From the NCBI RefSeq assembly GCF_900141845.1, contig NZ_FQZB01000006.1, forward strand, positions 186,001 through 250,000: a stretch of DNA of 64,000 nucleotides. Reading direction: 5' to 3'. Positions 41,929 to 50,075 of the stretch are shown here, in pieces. The translations under genes and the position numbers were made by a program. Each line of letters starts with the position of its first letter. Position 1 is the first letter of the stretch. This DNA is from Clostridium cavendishii DSM 21758. GTDB taxonomy: Bacteria; Bacillota; Clostridia; Clostridiales; Clostridiaceae. Under the pieces are notes generated by a model. It was not told the origin of the DNA, did not search any database, and saw nothing but the letters and a program-made list of their open reading frames with translations.

Positions 41929-44625
41929 CTATCTACACTTATCAGGCTTAAAAAATTTACTTACTTTTCTAGCTGTGATTCTACCTTTACGTTTAAGCAT
42001 ACTTTTAATTATTATGGGCTTAAGTTTTTCTAGCTCTACACCCTCTTCGTCATATTTTCTAACAAGTGATATAGCACCAAATTTACATCTAGTTGTGCAT
42101 GCCCCACAACCTATGCACATATATTCATCTCTAATAGTAGCTCCACAACCCAAACAACGTTCTGTTTCTTTTTTCATTTGCTCTTCTGTGAAAGTAGGTC
42201 TTAAATCTTTGAAGGTTTTTTTTGATTTCTTTCCATCTACATTAAGCAATCTTTGTCGCGGCATATTATTACAAATTTCAAGTTTTAAGTTTTCTTTGTC
42301 TAATTCATGATAAGCTCTTCTGTCACGGCCATTTACCAAGCTTTGTCCTGGTTGAACATAACGATGTATTGAAACTGCTGCTTCCTTACCCATGGCAATT
42401 GCATCTATTGCAAATCTTGGCCCCGTCATAGCATCTCCACCTGCAAATACATCTTTTTCTCCTGTTTGCAGAGTAAATGAATCTGCTTTAATCGTTTTAT
42501 TTGGATTTAATTCTGCCTGACTTCCTTCTAAAAGCTTGCCCCAGTCTATTCCTTGTCCAACAGAAATTAATATATAGCTTGCTTTAACAACCTTAACTTC
42601 ATTTTCATCAAACTTTGGACTGAATCGCTTGTTTTCATCAAAAACAGCGATACATTTCTTAAATTCAATTCCAACTACTTTACCATTTTCAGTTAGAATT
42701 CTCTTTGGTCCCCAAGAATTATTTATTTCTATATCTTCAACTAAAGCTTCTTCTATTTCTTCTCCTAAAGCAGGCATTTCTTCTCTTGATTCAAGGCAGA
42801 ACATAGATGTTTTAGATGCTCCAACCCTTGTAGCAGTTCTTGCAACGTCTATAGCTACGTTACCTCCACCTATTACAACTACTTGTCCATCTAACTTAAT
42901 GTTATTTCCTAAATTAACTTCACGTAAGAAATCAACTCCAGTCATAGCACCTTCTCCATTCTCTCCTTCTATACCAAGCATTCTTCCAACTTGTGCACCT
43001 ATTGCAAAATAGAAGGCTTTAAAACCCTGAACTCTTAAATCATTTATACTTATATCTTCACCTACTTCTATACCAGTTTTGAATTCTACACCTAGTTCTC
43101 TTAATATATCTATTTCAGCATTTATTACATTCTTCTCTAATCTATAAGATGGAATGCCTAATGTTAACATGCCACCAAGCACTTTTTGTTTTTCAAATAC
43201 AGTTACCTTATATCCATCAATAGCTAAATAATAAGCACAAGATAACCCTGACGGTCCTGCTCCAACAATAGCTATCTTTTTACCATATTCATGTCGCTTC
43301 TTTGGAATATAACGATGTTCAATTTTTAAATCCTGCTCTGCTATAAACTTTTTAATTTCATCTACAGCAACCGGTTCATCAATATCACCTCTTGTGCAAG
43401 CTGATTCACATTTTCTTGGACAAATACGACCACATACTGCTGGAAATGGGTTTTCATGCTTTATTAGCTCAAGTGCTTCTTTGTATCTTCCTTGAGAAGC
43501 AAGCTTAATATATCCTTGAACAGCTATATGAGCTGGACAATTAGTTTTGCAAGGACTTGTACCAGTCTTAACAACATTCTCTCTGTTAGTTCTATAATCA
43601 ACATTCCATTTATCTGGGCCCCATTCAATATTGTATGGAAAGTCTTCTCTTTTCTCTTCTATAATTGGCGTTTTAGTACATAACTTTTGACCTAATTTTA
43701 AGGCATTAACAGGACATACTTCAACACATTCTCCACAGGCAACACATTTTTCTGTATCTATTTGTGAGATATAATTTGAACGTACAAAATCATTGTGTAA
43801 GAACATTCCTGCATTTCTAGTAGCTAGGCAAGAACAACCACAACAGTTACAAATTGCATGAGTTTTTCCTGAACCATCTGTGTTTGGTATTTGATGCATA
43901 AGTCCATTTTCTTCAGCCCTTCTTATAATTTCAAAAGCCTCTTCTCTTGTAATCTTGCGACCTCTCTCTGTACGTATATAATATTCAGCAGCATCTCCAA
44001 GTTGTATACACATATCTTCTTTTAAATGTCCACAACCTTCTCCCATGGCTTCTCTTGCTGTACGACAAGAACAATCTGAAACTGAAAAAACTGTATTTTC
44101 ATTTAAGTATTTAGATATCTCTTCATAAGATGCCCTTCTTGTTTCTCCCTCAATAGCTGTTTCTATAGGAATTACACGCATAGGACCTTTTCCTACAGGA
44201 AAAATACCTGCAGCCATAGGTGCTTTTCTTCTTCCATATTCATCAAAAGCCTTGCCTATTTGAGTGAAATTCTCAATATTTTCTTTGTGTGGATGATTAA
44301 CTATAAGTTCCATATGGCCTGGAACCCAAATTTCAAGCCAATATTTATCAACACCATCTTTGTTACCTACTAGGCAAGCACCTGCAATAGATAAATCCCA
44401 TAGAATTTTTGATGTTTCTTCTAAAGACTTACCGCAAAGAGCTGCTATTTCCTCTGCGCTTTGTGGTTTACGAAATTCAAGACAAAGTGCTACTTCTGCC
44501 ATTTCTTCTGTCACAACAGGTTCTAGCACTTTATATTCCGGATGGTTCTCAGTAATTTCTGACTTTGAACCACGTTTTGTCTTACTAATCTTATTTGCAA
44601 GTTCCAGTACTCTTTCTTTTGCCAT
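41929..44625 (-). CDS. Large Fe-S/FAD oxidoreductase (GltD-like) with winged-helix N-terminus
   Basis: The product is 898 residues in several modules. Residues 35-95 resemble a winged helix (RKPQSAEEIAALCGKSLEET). A cysteine-rich stretch at about 185-285 (SDCSCRTAREAMGEGCGH and AICNCCGCSCLATR) is followed by a ferredoxin (CVACGECVEVCPVNAL). A GltD-type region comes next: CKTNCPAHIAVQGYI, FPAVCGRICPRKCESAC, a FAD dinucleotide motif IAIVGAGPSGLSCAYYLA, a NAD(P)H motif VVIGGGNVAIDVARTA and GGDAMTGPRFAIDAIAMGKE. A final ferredoxin-like pair (CLGCG, CIGCGACTTRCKFGAI) closes it. Such proteins move electrons between NAD(P)H and low-potential carriers. The electron partner is not encoded here. Confidence 0.9.
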   Translation of the reverse strand: MAKERVLELANKISKTKRGSKSEITENHPEYKVLEPVVTEEMAEVALCLEFRKPQSAEEIAALCGKSLEETSKILWDLSIAGACLVGNKDGVDKYWLEIWVPGHMELIVNHPHKENIENFTQIGKAFDEYGRRKAPMAAGIFPVGKGPMRVIPIETAIEGETRRASYEEISKYLNENTVFSVSDCSCRTAREAMGEGCGHLKEDMCIQLGDAAEYYIRTERGRKITREEAFEIIRRAEENGLMHQIPNTDGSGKTHAICNCCGCSCLATRNAGMFLHNDFVRSNYISQIDTEKCVACGECVEVCPVNALKLGQKLCTKTPIIEEKREDFPYNIEWGPDKWNVDYRTNRENVVKTGTSPCKTNCPAHIAVQGYIKLASQGRYKEALELIKHENPFPAVCGRICPRKCESACTRGDIDEPVAVDEIKKFIAEQDLKIEHRYIPKKRHEYGKKIAIVGAGPSGLSCAYYLAIDGYKVTVFEKQKVLGGMLTLGIPSYRLEKNVINAEIDILRELGVEFKTGIEVGEDISINDLRVQGFKAFYFAIGAQVGRMLGIEGENGEGAMTGVDFLREVNLGNNIKLDGQVVVIGGGNVAIDVARTATRVGASKTSMFCLESREEMPALGEEIEEALVEDIEINNSWGPKRILTENGKVVGIEFKKCIAVFDENKRFSPKFDENEVKVVKASYILISVGQGIDWGKLLEGSQAELNPNKTIKADSFTLQTGEKDVFAGGDAMTGPRFAIDAIAMGKEAAVSIHRYVQPGQSLVNGRDRRAYHELDKENLKLEICNNMPRQRLLNVDGKKSKKTFKDLRPTFTEEQMKKETERCLGCGATIRDEYMCIGCGACTTRCKFGAISLVRKYDEEGVELEKLKPIIIKSMLKRKGRITARKVSKFFKPDKCR

Positions 44626-44792
44626 ATTTATTCCCCCTCAAGTAAAGTTATTATTCTAATACCTTCTCACATTTCATTCCCCTAACTGTCTTATATCATT
44701 TAACATTGTTTATTATCTGTAATCTTATATATTTTTATAGGAAGATTTGTTTTTTTATACTTATTAATTTTATATATAATTTAAAATAATAC

Positions 44793-45632
44793 CTACATTG
44801 CTTTGATTTTACCTCTACTGAAACTTTGTTCAGCCCTACCAGTGTGTAATTGCCAAATATACCAGAAAGTATAAGGAATTATTAGTATAGCATTAACTAT
44901 TCCCCATACATATAATACATCTTGATTCATCCATGTTGATGCATCCATTACGGCTGGGAATAAGTTAGGAAAACAAGCTCTAATTAATACATGAGCTGAT
45001 AATGTATAAATACGAGCTGATATATATAATTCAGGCTTTCTCTTAATAATTGGATATATTTCTGCTGCCATTAGTATACATATAGAACTTGCAAAGTATT
45101 TACCAGTTTCACCATATACAAAGCATAGGTTCCAAGTTGTATATAAGAAATTCCACGCTGCAGTGGTATAAGCTATATACATACTCTTATCTTCTGAGCT
45201 TAACTTAAAGAACTTTCTTCCATTTGGAAATGGAATAGTAACACATAATAATAAGCCACAAAGTGCATTTGCATAATTTCCTAAAACAACATCTTTTAAT
45301 GTAGCTTCAACAATATTTAAAAATAATACACAATATACAAACCAAACTATCCAGTCCTTCCTCATAAAGTCCCAAAACTTTCCTTGATACTGCTCTTGAT
45401 TTGCTAAACGGAAGAATCCACCTATTGCAAGTGGAAGTATAGCACTAAAGGTTTTTGCCCATCGAAACCATCCTGTAACCCCTCCCATAAGCCAGATTGG
45501 GAAAGTAAATAATGCTGCAACCCAGAAGACAGCCGAAAACTTATAATGTTCCTTCATAAATTCAATCATAACTAATAGAAAAATAAAATAAACAAACATT
45601 GAAACTACATAATGCCAAACAGGAATATTCAT
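44793..45632 (-). CDS. Polytopic membrane protein (DUF5692-like)
   Basis: The start is the ATG at 45632 (MNIPVWHYVVS), 8 bases after AGAGAGGA. A TTG at 45653 lacks a site. The product is 279 residues with eight to nine predicted transmembrane helices and many conserved-looking tryptophans (MGGVTGWFRWAKTFSAILPL, WNFLYTTWNLCFVYGE). I associate it with the DUF5692 family, which has no known function. It precedes the large oxidoreductase by 167 bases on the same strand, and the two could be co-expressed, perhaps as membrane partner and electron carrier. That is inference. Confidence 0.75.
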   Translation of the reverse strand: MNIPVWHYVVSMFVYFIFLLVMIEFMKEHYKFSAVFWVAALFTFPIWLMGGVTGWFRWAKTFSAILPLAIGGFFRLANQEQYQGKFWDFMRKDWIVWFVYCVLFLNIVEATLKDVVLGNYANALCGLLLCVTIPFPNGRKFFKLSSEDKSMYIAYTTAAWNFLYTTWNLCFVYGETGKYFASSICILMAAEIYPIIKRKPELYISARIYTLSAHVLIRACFPNLFPAVMDASTWMNQDVLYVWGIVNAILIIPYTFWYIWQLHTGRAEQSFSRGKIKAM

Positions 45633-45837
45633 AATATAAGTCCTCTCTTTCAAATCGTATTAACAAAATCTTCCTATGTTAATAGAATATTACATACGTT
45701 TATCAAAAACAACTAAATAATTAATCGTTTACAATATCTATCTTACATTTTCTTTCAATTTCTTCTAAATGTTAAGTTATATTCAATAGATTATATATCT
45801 AGAAATAATTTATATTTATTTAAATTTCATCAAAAGA

Positions 45838-45868
45838 AACCCTCCTACAAAACCAGTAGGAAGGTTTT
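45838..45868 (-). terminator. Terminator, CCTTCCTA family copy 2
   Basis: AAACCCTCCTAC pairs, with one mismatch, to GTAGGAAGGTTT, and both flanks are T-rich. It closes the MocR gene, 90 bases after its stop. The 45869-45956 stretch shows nothing else. Confidence 0.7.
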
Positions 45869-45956
45869 CTATAATTTTATTTATATTCATTAATAATCAT
45901 CCCTATAAATAACTCTTCATAGACTAAGATTATCTTTTGCAAACTGTTCTATGGTC

Positions 45957-47276
45957 CTAGACTAATAATTTTATGATATTAACTGCTTTCCTTATGTCTT
46001 CATCACTTGCATTAGATACACATAATCTTATGCCTTCATTATATTTAAAATCCTTAAGATAGCAATTTCTTGTACTACTTACTAATACCCTTTTATTTAA
46101 AAGACTTTTTTCAAGAATTTCTGAGGCTACTTCTTTTGTCTCTATATACGCATATAGACCAGTTTCAGGTATATAACAACTTACTTTATCCCTCAACTCT
46201 TTATCACATAACTTTTTTAAAACTTCCATTTTATTTCTATAAAATTCTCTTGTCCTTCTTACATGAAACTTATACATATTACTTTTTAAATAGATTTCAA
46301 GTGCCCCTTGTGTAAGTATAGATGTATTTAAATCTATACTGTATTTAAAATCTATAAATTTTTGTTGTAATTCCTTCGGAAGTATTATCATTCCTAATCT
46401 CAAGCCTGGAAGCAAGGTTTTAGAAAAACTTCTAATATATATACATCTTCCACCATTTGCCATTGCATACACTGAATCTGATTTTTTATTTAGTTCAAGA
46501 TCTAGCAGATAATCATCTTCTAAAATATATACATCATATTTTTCTGCTAACCTAATAATCTCTTTTTTCTGTACATTACTGTAAGAAAAGCCAGTAGGAT
46601 TTTGATATCTTGGCATTATATAAAAAAACTTTATATCACCTTGCTTAAATATTGTTTCTAGTTCATTTAAGTCTATACCTTCCTGAGTTCTCTTAATGCC
46701 AATAGCAGGTATTTTAGCATTTTCTAATATTTTTAGCATTACAGAGTAAGTAGGTTGTTCAAGTAGAACCTTTGATTTGCCTCCTGGAAAAGACATGGCA
46801 CCAAGAATATATAAAGCCTGCTGAGAGCCATTTGTTATGAATATATTTTCTGAGTTAGTAAATATTTGAAAGTCCATTAAGTGTTTAACTAAAACATTAA
46901 TAAGCTCAGGCATGCCTTTTGGTGAAGAATATTCAAAAAGTTTCTTTCCATAGATTGAGATTGCTTTATCCATACAATGATAAAAATCCTTATATGGATT
47001 AATTTTATCAGGTAGGTATATATTTAACATATCTATAATCTTTTTATCTTTATCTATCTTATCTTCATTTTTCATTACATAATAACCACTTTTGGAAACT
47101 ACATAAATTAAGTGCTCTTCTTCTAGCTGCTTATAAGCTTTTACTATCGTATCAGTATTATAATTTAATTCTTTCGATAATTTTTGGATTGATGGCAATT
47201 TTTCTCCCGGTTTATAATTTCCAGAATAAATATTTTCTTTTATTAAATCAATAACCTCTTCATATTTATATCTCAT
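45957..47276 (-). CDS. MocR/GntR-family PLP-dependent transcriptional regulator
   Basis: The product is 439 residues from the ATG at 47276, behind ggggga. Residues 1-65 form a GntR winged helix (GEKLPSIQKLSKELNYNTDT, VKAYKQLEEEHLIYVVSKSG). Residues 90-439 form an aminotransferase fold I domain (NSENIFITNGSQQALYILGA, FYIMPRYQNPTGFSYS, and the PLP lysine in IRSFSKTLLPGLRLG). MocR proteins use PLP or an amino-acid aldimine as effector and usually control a divergent gene. Here the divergent gene is a DAP-decarboxylase-like enzyme, and a TATACCGGTATA dyad lies in the gap. Confidence 0.93.
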   Translation of the reverse strand: MRYKYEEVIDLIKENIYSGNYKPGEKLPSIQKLSKELNYNTDTIVKAYKQLEEEHLIYVVSKSGYYVMKNEDKIDKDKKIIDMLNIYLPDKINPYKDFYHCMDKAISIYGKKLFEYSSPKGMPELINVLVKHLMDFQIFTNSENIFITNGSQQALYILGAMSFPGGKSKVLLEQPTYSVMLKILENAKIPAIGIKRTQEGIDLNELETIFKQGDIKFFYIMPRYQNPTGFSYSNVQKKEIIRLAEKYDVYILEDDYLLDLELNKKSDSVYAMANGGRCIYIRSFSKTLLPGLRLGMIILPKELQQKFIDFKYSIDLNTSILTQGALEIYLKSNMYKFHVRRTREFYRNKMEVLKKLCDKELRDKVSCYIPETGLYAYIETKEVASEILEKSLLNKRVLVSSTRNCYLKDFKYNEGIRLCVSNASDEDIRKAVNIIKLLV

Positions 47277-47289
47277 GTCTTCCCCCACC

Positions 47290-47301
47290 TATACCGGTAT
47301 A
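47290..47301. promoter_or_regulatory. Palindrome TATACCGGTATA, putative MocR operator
   Basis: A perfect 12-bp palindrome stands 13 bases upstream of the mocR start, within the 104-base gap shared with the divergent decarboxylase gene. The GC-rich centre stands out in AT-rich surroundings. Confidence 0.55.
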
Positions 47302-47380
47302 CATTCAAATTTCTATAATAGTTTCTTCATTTTGTTTCCATTAAAATTATTATATCACAAACAAAAAGGAGTAATATAAA

Positions 47381-48619
47381 ATGAACAAAATTCCATTTTC
47401 ATATGATGAACTTAAAAATATTATATCAAAATTTCCAACCCCCTTTTATATTTATGATGAAAAGGCAATTCGTAAAAACGTTAGAAATTTAAAAAAGGCT
47501 TTTTCTTGGAATAAGGGTTATCATGAATATTTTTCAGTTAAAACTAACCCAAACCCATCTCTCTTAAAGATTTTTAAAGAAGAAGGATGTGGAGTGGATT
47601 GTGCATCCCTAGCAGAACTAATGTTAGCTGATTTATGCAAATTTTCAAATGAGGATATAATGTTTACCTCTAATGTAACAACCTCTGAGGAATATAAGTT
47701 AGCTAAAAATCTAGGTGCTGTCATTAATTTAGATGATACCTCGCATATTGACTTTTTAAATAATTGTGCAGGTATACCTGAAACTATATGTTGTAGAGTT
47801 AACCTTGGTGAGTCCATAAAATATCAAGATAAAGTTATTTTGAATCTTAAAGATAGCAAATTTGGCTCTACAAAAGAACAAATTTATGAAGGCTTTAAAT
47901 CTCTTCAAAAATTAGGAGTAAAACATTTTGGAATACATTATCAATTTGGCTGTCATAAGAAGGATCCTAAATATTTTGAAATTAACACTCATAAGTTTTT
48001 TGAATATGTAGTAGAATTGTACAAAAACACTGGAATAAAAGTTGATTTTATAAACTTAGCTGGTGGCCTTGGTATTCCATTTCTAGAAGAAGATTCTCCT
48101 GCTGATATTGAAGAAATAAGTTATTCCATAAAAAAGTCCTATGATGAAACTATTGTAAGAGCTGGACTCGATCCAATTTCATTAGTCACTGAACTTGGAA
48201 TATATATGACAGGCCCTTATGGATATTTTGTTTCCTCGGTTTTGCATATAAAAAACACCTATAAAACCTTTATAGGCCTTGATGCTTCTACTAATAGTTT
48301 CATGAGTCCTTTAAGATATAATAATTATTATCATATTTCTGTAATGGGCAAAGAAAATAACGAATGTAATCATATATATGATTTAACAGGCGCATTATGT
48401 GAAGACAGAGATAGATTTGCTACTGATAGACCTCTTCCTTATATTGAAAAAGGTGACATATTAGTATTTCATGATACTGGTGCATACAATTATTCTCATA
48501 GCCATAATTTCAATGGAAAACTTCGACCTGCCGAACTTTTGCTTTGTACAAACGGTTCAGTAAAAATGATTCGCCGTTCAGAAACACCAGATGATTATTT
48601 TTCCACTTTAAGATTTTGA
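47381..48619 (+). CDS. Group IV PLP decarboxylase (diaminopimelate-decarboxylase-like)
   Basis: This 412-residue fold III enzyme has the PLP lysine in HEYFSVKTNPNPSLLKIF, the HYQFG-type segment FGIHYQFGCH, the glycine loop FINLAGGLGIPF, and the C-terminal GALCEDRDRFATDR with the active-site cysteine. The family decarboxylates diaminopimelate, ornithine, arginine or carboxynorspermidine. The specificity helix is not readable by eye, and the sequence is divergent from housekeeping LysA. The divergent MocR regulator suggests a dedicated amino-acid or polyamine substrate. It starts behind aaaggag. Confidence 0.88.
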   Translation: MNKIPFSYDELKNIISKFPTPFYIYDEKAIRKNVRNLKKAFSWNKGYHEYFSVKTNPNPSLLKIFKEEGCGVDCASLAELMLADLCKFSNEDIMFTSNVTTSEEYKLAKNLGAVINLDDTSHIDFLNNCAGIPETICCRVNLGESIKYQDKVILNLKDSKFGSTKEQIYEGFKSLQKLGVKHFGIHYQFGCHKKDPKYFEINTHKFFEYVVELYKNTGIKVDFINLAGGLGIPFLEEDSPADIEEISYSIKKSYDETIVRAGLDPISLVTELGIYMTGPYGYFVSSVLHIKNTYKTFIGLDASTNSFMSPLRYNNYYHISVMGKENNECNHIYDLTGALCEDRDRFATDRPLPYIEKGDILVFHDTGAYNYSHSHNFNGKLRPAELLLCTNGSVKMIRRSETPDDYFSTLRF

Positions 48620-48771
48620 TACCATTTAGAATAAAGTTTTTAAAAATTTTATTGAACTTTCTGGTAGATATTTAACAAAACTTGAAAATATCATCCTTGT
48701 AACTCCCTTTGAAAGTTTATATATTAATATTGTCATATGATGTTTTAATAAAAAACGAAAGGGATGATAAA

Positions 48772-49014
48772 ATGAAATCAACAGGAATTGTAAGAAAAGT
48801 TGATGAATTAGGGAGAATAGTAATCCCTAAAGAAACAAGAAAATTACTTTTTATTAATGAAGGTGATTCTTTAGAAATTTTTAAGGACGAAAATACTTTA
48901 TTCTTAAAAAAGTATTCTCCTGGATGTAATTTTTGTGGAAATATGAAAAACCTTACTTTGTTTAAAGAAATTTATATTTGTGAGGAATGTAATAAAAATT
49001 TAAAATCATATTAA
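48772..49014 (+). CDS. AbrB/SpoVT-type regulator with C-terminal zinc-ribbon cysteines
   Basis: I start it at the ATG at 48772 behind aaaggga, giving 80 residues. A longer frame lacks a site. Residues 1-48 form the swapped-hairpin AbrB DNA-binding domain (STGIVRKVDELGRIVIPKET, RKLLFINEGDSLEIF). The tail holds CNFCGN and CEECNKN, two CxxC pairs that could bind zinc. Paralogues of this type act as transition-state or sporulation regulators in clostridia. The target is unknown. Confidence 0.88.
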   Translation: MKSTGIVRKVDELGRIVIPKETRKLLFINEGDSLEIFKDENTLFLKKYSPGCNFCGNMKNLTLFKEIYICEECNKNLKSY

Positions 49015-49082
49015 AGATTAAATTTTTAATAATTAATTTATATCATATTTTCTTTACTATAACATTCTAATACAGTTATAAA

Positions 49083-49120
49083 AGGCTAACTTAATATGAA
49101 ATTCATAGTAAGTTAGCCTA
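49083..49120 (+). terminator. Hairpin after the AbrB-type gene
   Basis: AGGCTAACTTA pairs with TAAGTTAGCCT around a 15-base loop, about 70 bases after the stop. No strong T run follows. Confidence 0.5.
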
Positions 49121-49268
49121 TCTGCTTTATTATACGCAAATTTGTGAATAACTACAATTGAACCATAATATGTTTCTAATGTAAAATGTAATAGTATACT
49201 TATATAATAAAACTTTAGTAAAAATAAACTATAGTATACAAAAATTGCATATATGGAGGATTTATAAC

Positions 49269-49916
49269 ATGTGTTTTAATATAATTGATATGAATACTTG
49301 GGAAAGAAAGGATTGCTTTAATCACTTTTTTAATAATGCAAAATGTACATACAGTATAACTGCTAATGTTGATATCACAAATCTTTATAATTACATAAAA
49401 ACTAATAAATTAAGATTTTATCCTACCTTTACATGGATTGTTTCAAGAGCTATAAATAATCATCAAGAATTTAAAATGGCCTTTGATGAAGATGGAAGAT
49501 TAGGCTTTTTTGATGAAATTGGACCGAGCTATTCTGTATTAAATGATAAAACTAAAGTAATGGCTGATTTGTATACATCCTTTAATAATATATTTTTAAA
49601 CTTCTATGAAGATATATCAAATTCCTTAGATACCTATAAAAAAAATACTAATTTTACTACACAATTTCAAAATAACTTTTTCATTGTTTCTTGCTTACCT
49701 TGGTTTAGTTATACATCTTTTAATGTAAATAATGAAGGTAGTACTCCATTTTTATTTCCGATGGTAACATGGGGAAAATTCTTTGAAGAAGATGATAAGG
49801 TTATTATCCCATTAACTATTCAAGTTCATCATGCAGTTGCTGATGGATATCATTGTTCCTTATTCTTTTCAGATATAGCAAAAATAGTATCAAATCCAGA
49901 ACTATATTTAAAATAA
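49269..49916 (+). CDS. Chloramphenicol acetyltransferase-type (CAT-A) protein
   Basis: The start is the ATG at 49269, 8 bases after GGAGGA, giving 215 residues, the usual CAT length. The catalytic motif IQVHHAVADGYHCSLF has the second histidine (His188) as general base. WERKDCFNHFF near the N-terminus, CTYSITANVDITNLY, RFYPTFTWIVSRAIN and WFSYTSFNVN are CAT hallmarks. CAT transfers acetyl from acetyl-CoA to chloramphenicol. The usual HHAVCDG reads HHAVADG, and the sequence is divergent from classical plasmid enzymes. It is probably a chromosomal family member, and resistance is not proven. No mobile element flanks it. Confidence 0.85.
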   Translation: MCFNIIDMNTWERKDCFNHFFNNAKCTYSITANVDITNLYNYIKTNKLRFYPTFTWIVSRAINNHQEFKMAFDEDGRLGFFDEIGPSYSVLNDKTKVMADLYTSFNNIFLNFYEDISNSLDTYKKNTNFTTQFQNNFFIVSCLPWFSYTSFNVNNEGSTPFLFPMVTWGKFFEEDDKVIIPLTIQVHHAVADGYHCSLFFSDIAKIVSNPELYLK

Positions 49917-49950
49917 AATTATGTCTTATTTTATATTTTCAGAAAGCTTA

Positions 49951-50058
49951 TCTCTTAAAATACTACTGCATATCAGTATAAAACACTTAATAAACAATAA
50001 GAAGTATATAAAAACAAACGGAATTTGCCTTCCTAAACAAAAAGTAGGAAGGCAAATT
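49951..50058. repeat. Dispersed 3'-flank repeat, copy A
   Basis: About 105 bases, including TCTTAAAATACTACTGCA, GAAGTATATAAAAA and the hairpin, match 56081-56188 at roughly three quarters of positions by eye. Both copies lie immediately downstream of a giant surface protein gene on the minus strand. Confidence 0.65.
50022..50057. terminator. Terminator, CCTTCCTA family copy 3
   Basis: AATTTGCCTTCCTA pairs with TAGGAAGGCAAATT, followed by TTT on the plus strand. It serves the convergent CAT-type and InlB-repeat genes. Confidence 0.8.
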
Positions 50059-50075
50059 TTTAATATTTTTATTTA

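Noticed and set aside
42629..43012. 127-residue plus-strand frame
   Set aside because: It is antisense to the conserved oxidoreductase core, with no initiation signals.
49245..49268. Upstream ATG for the CAT-type gene
   Set aside because: The ribosome site GGAGGA lies inside this extension. The ATG at 49269 has correct spacing.
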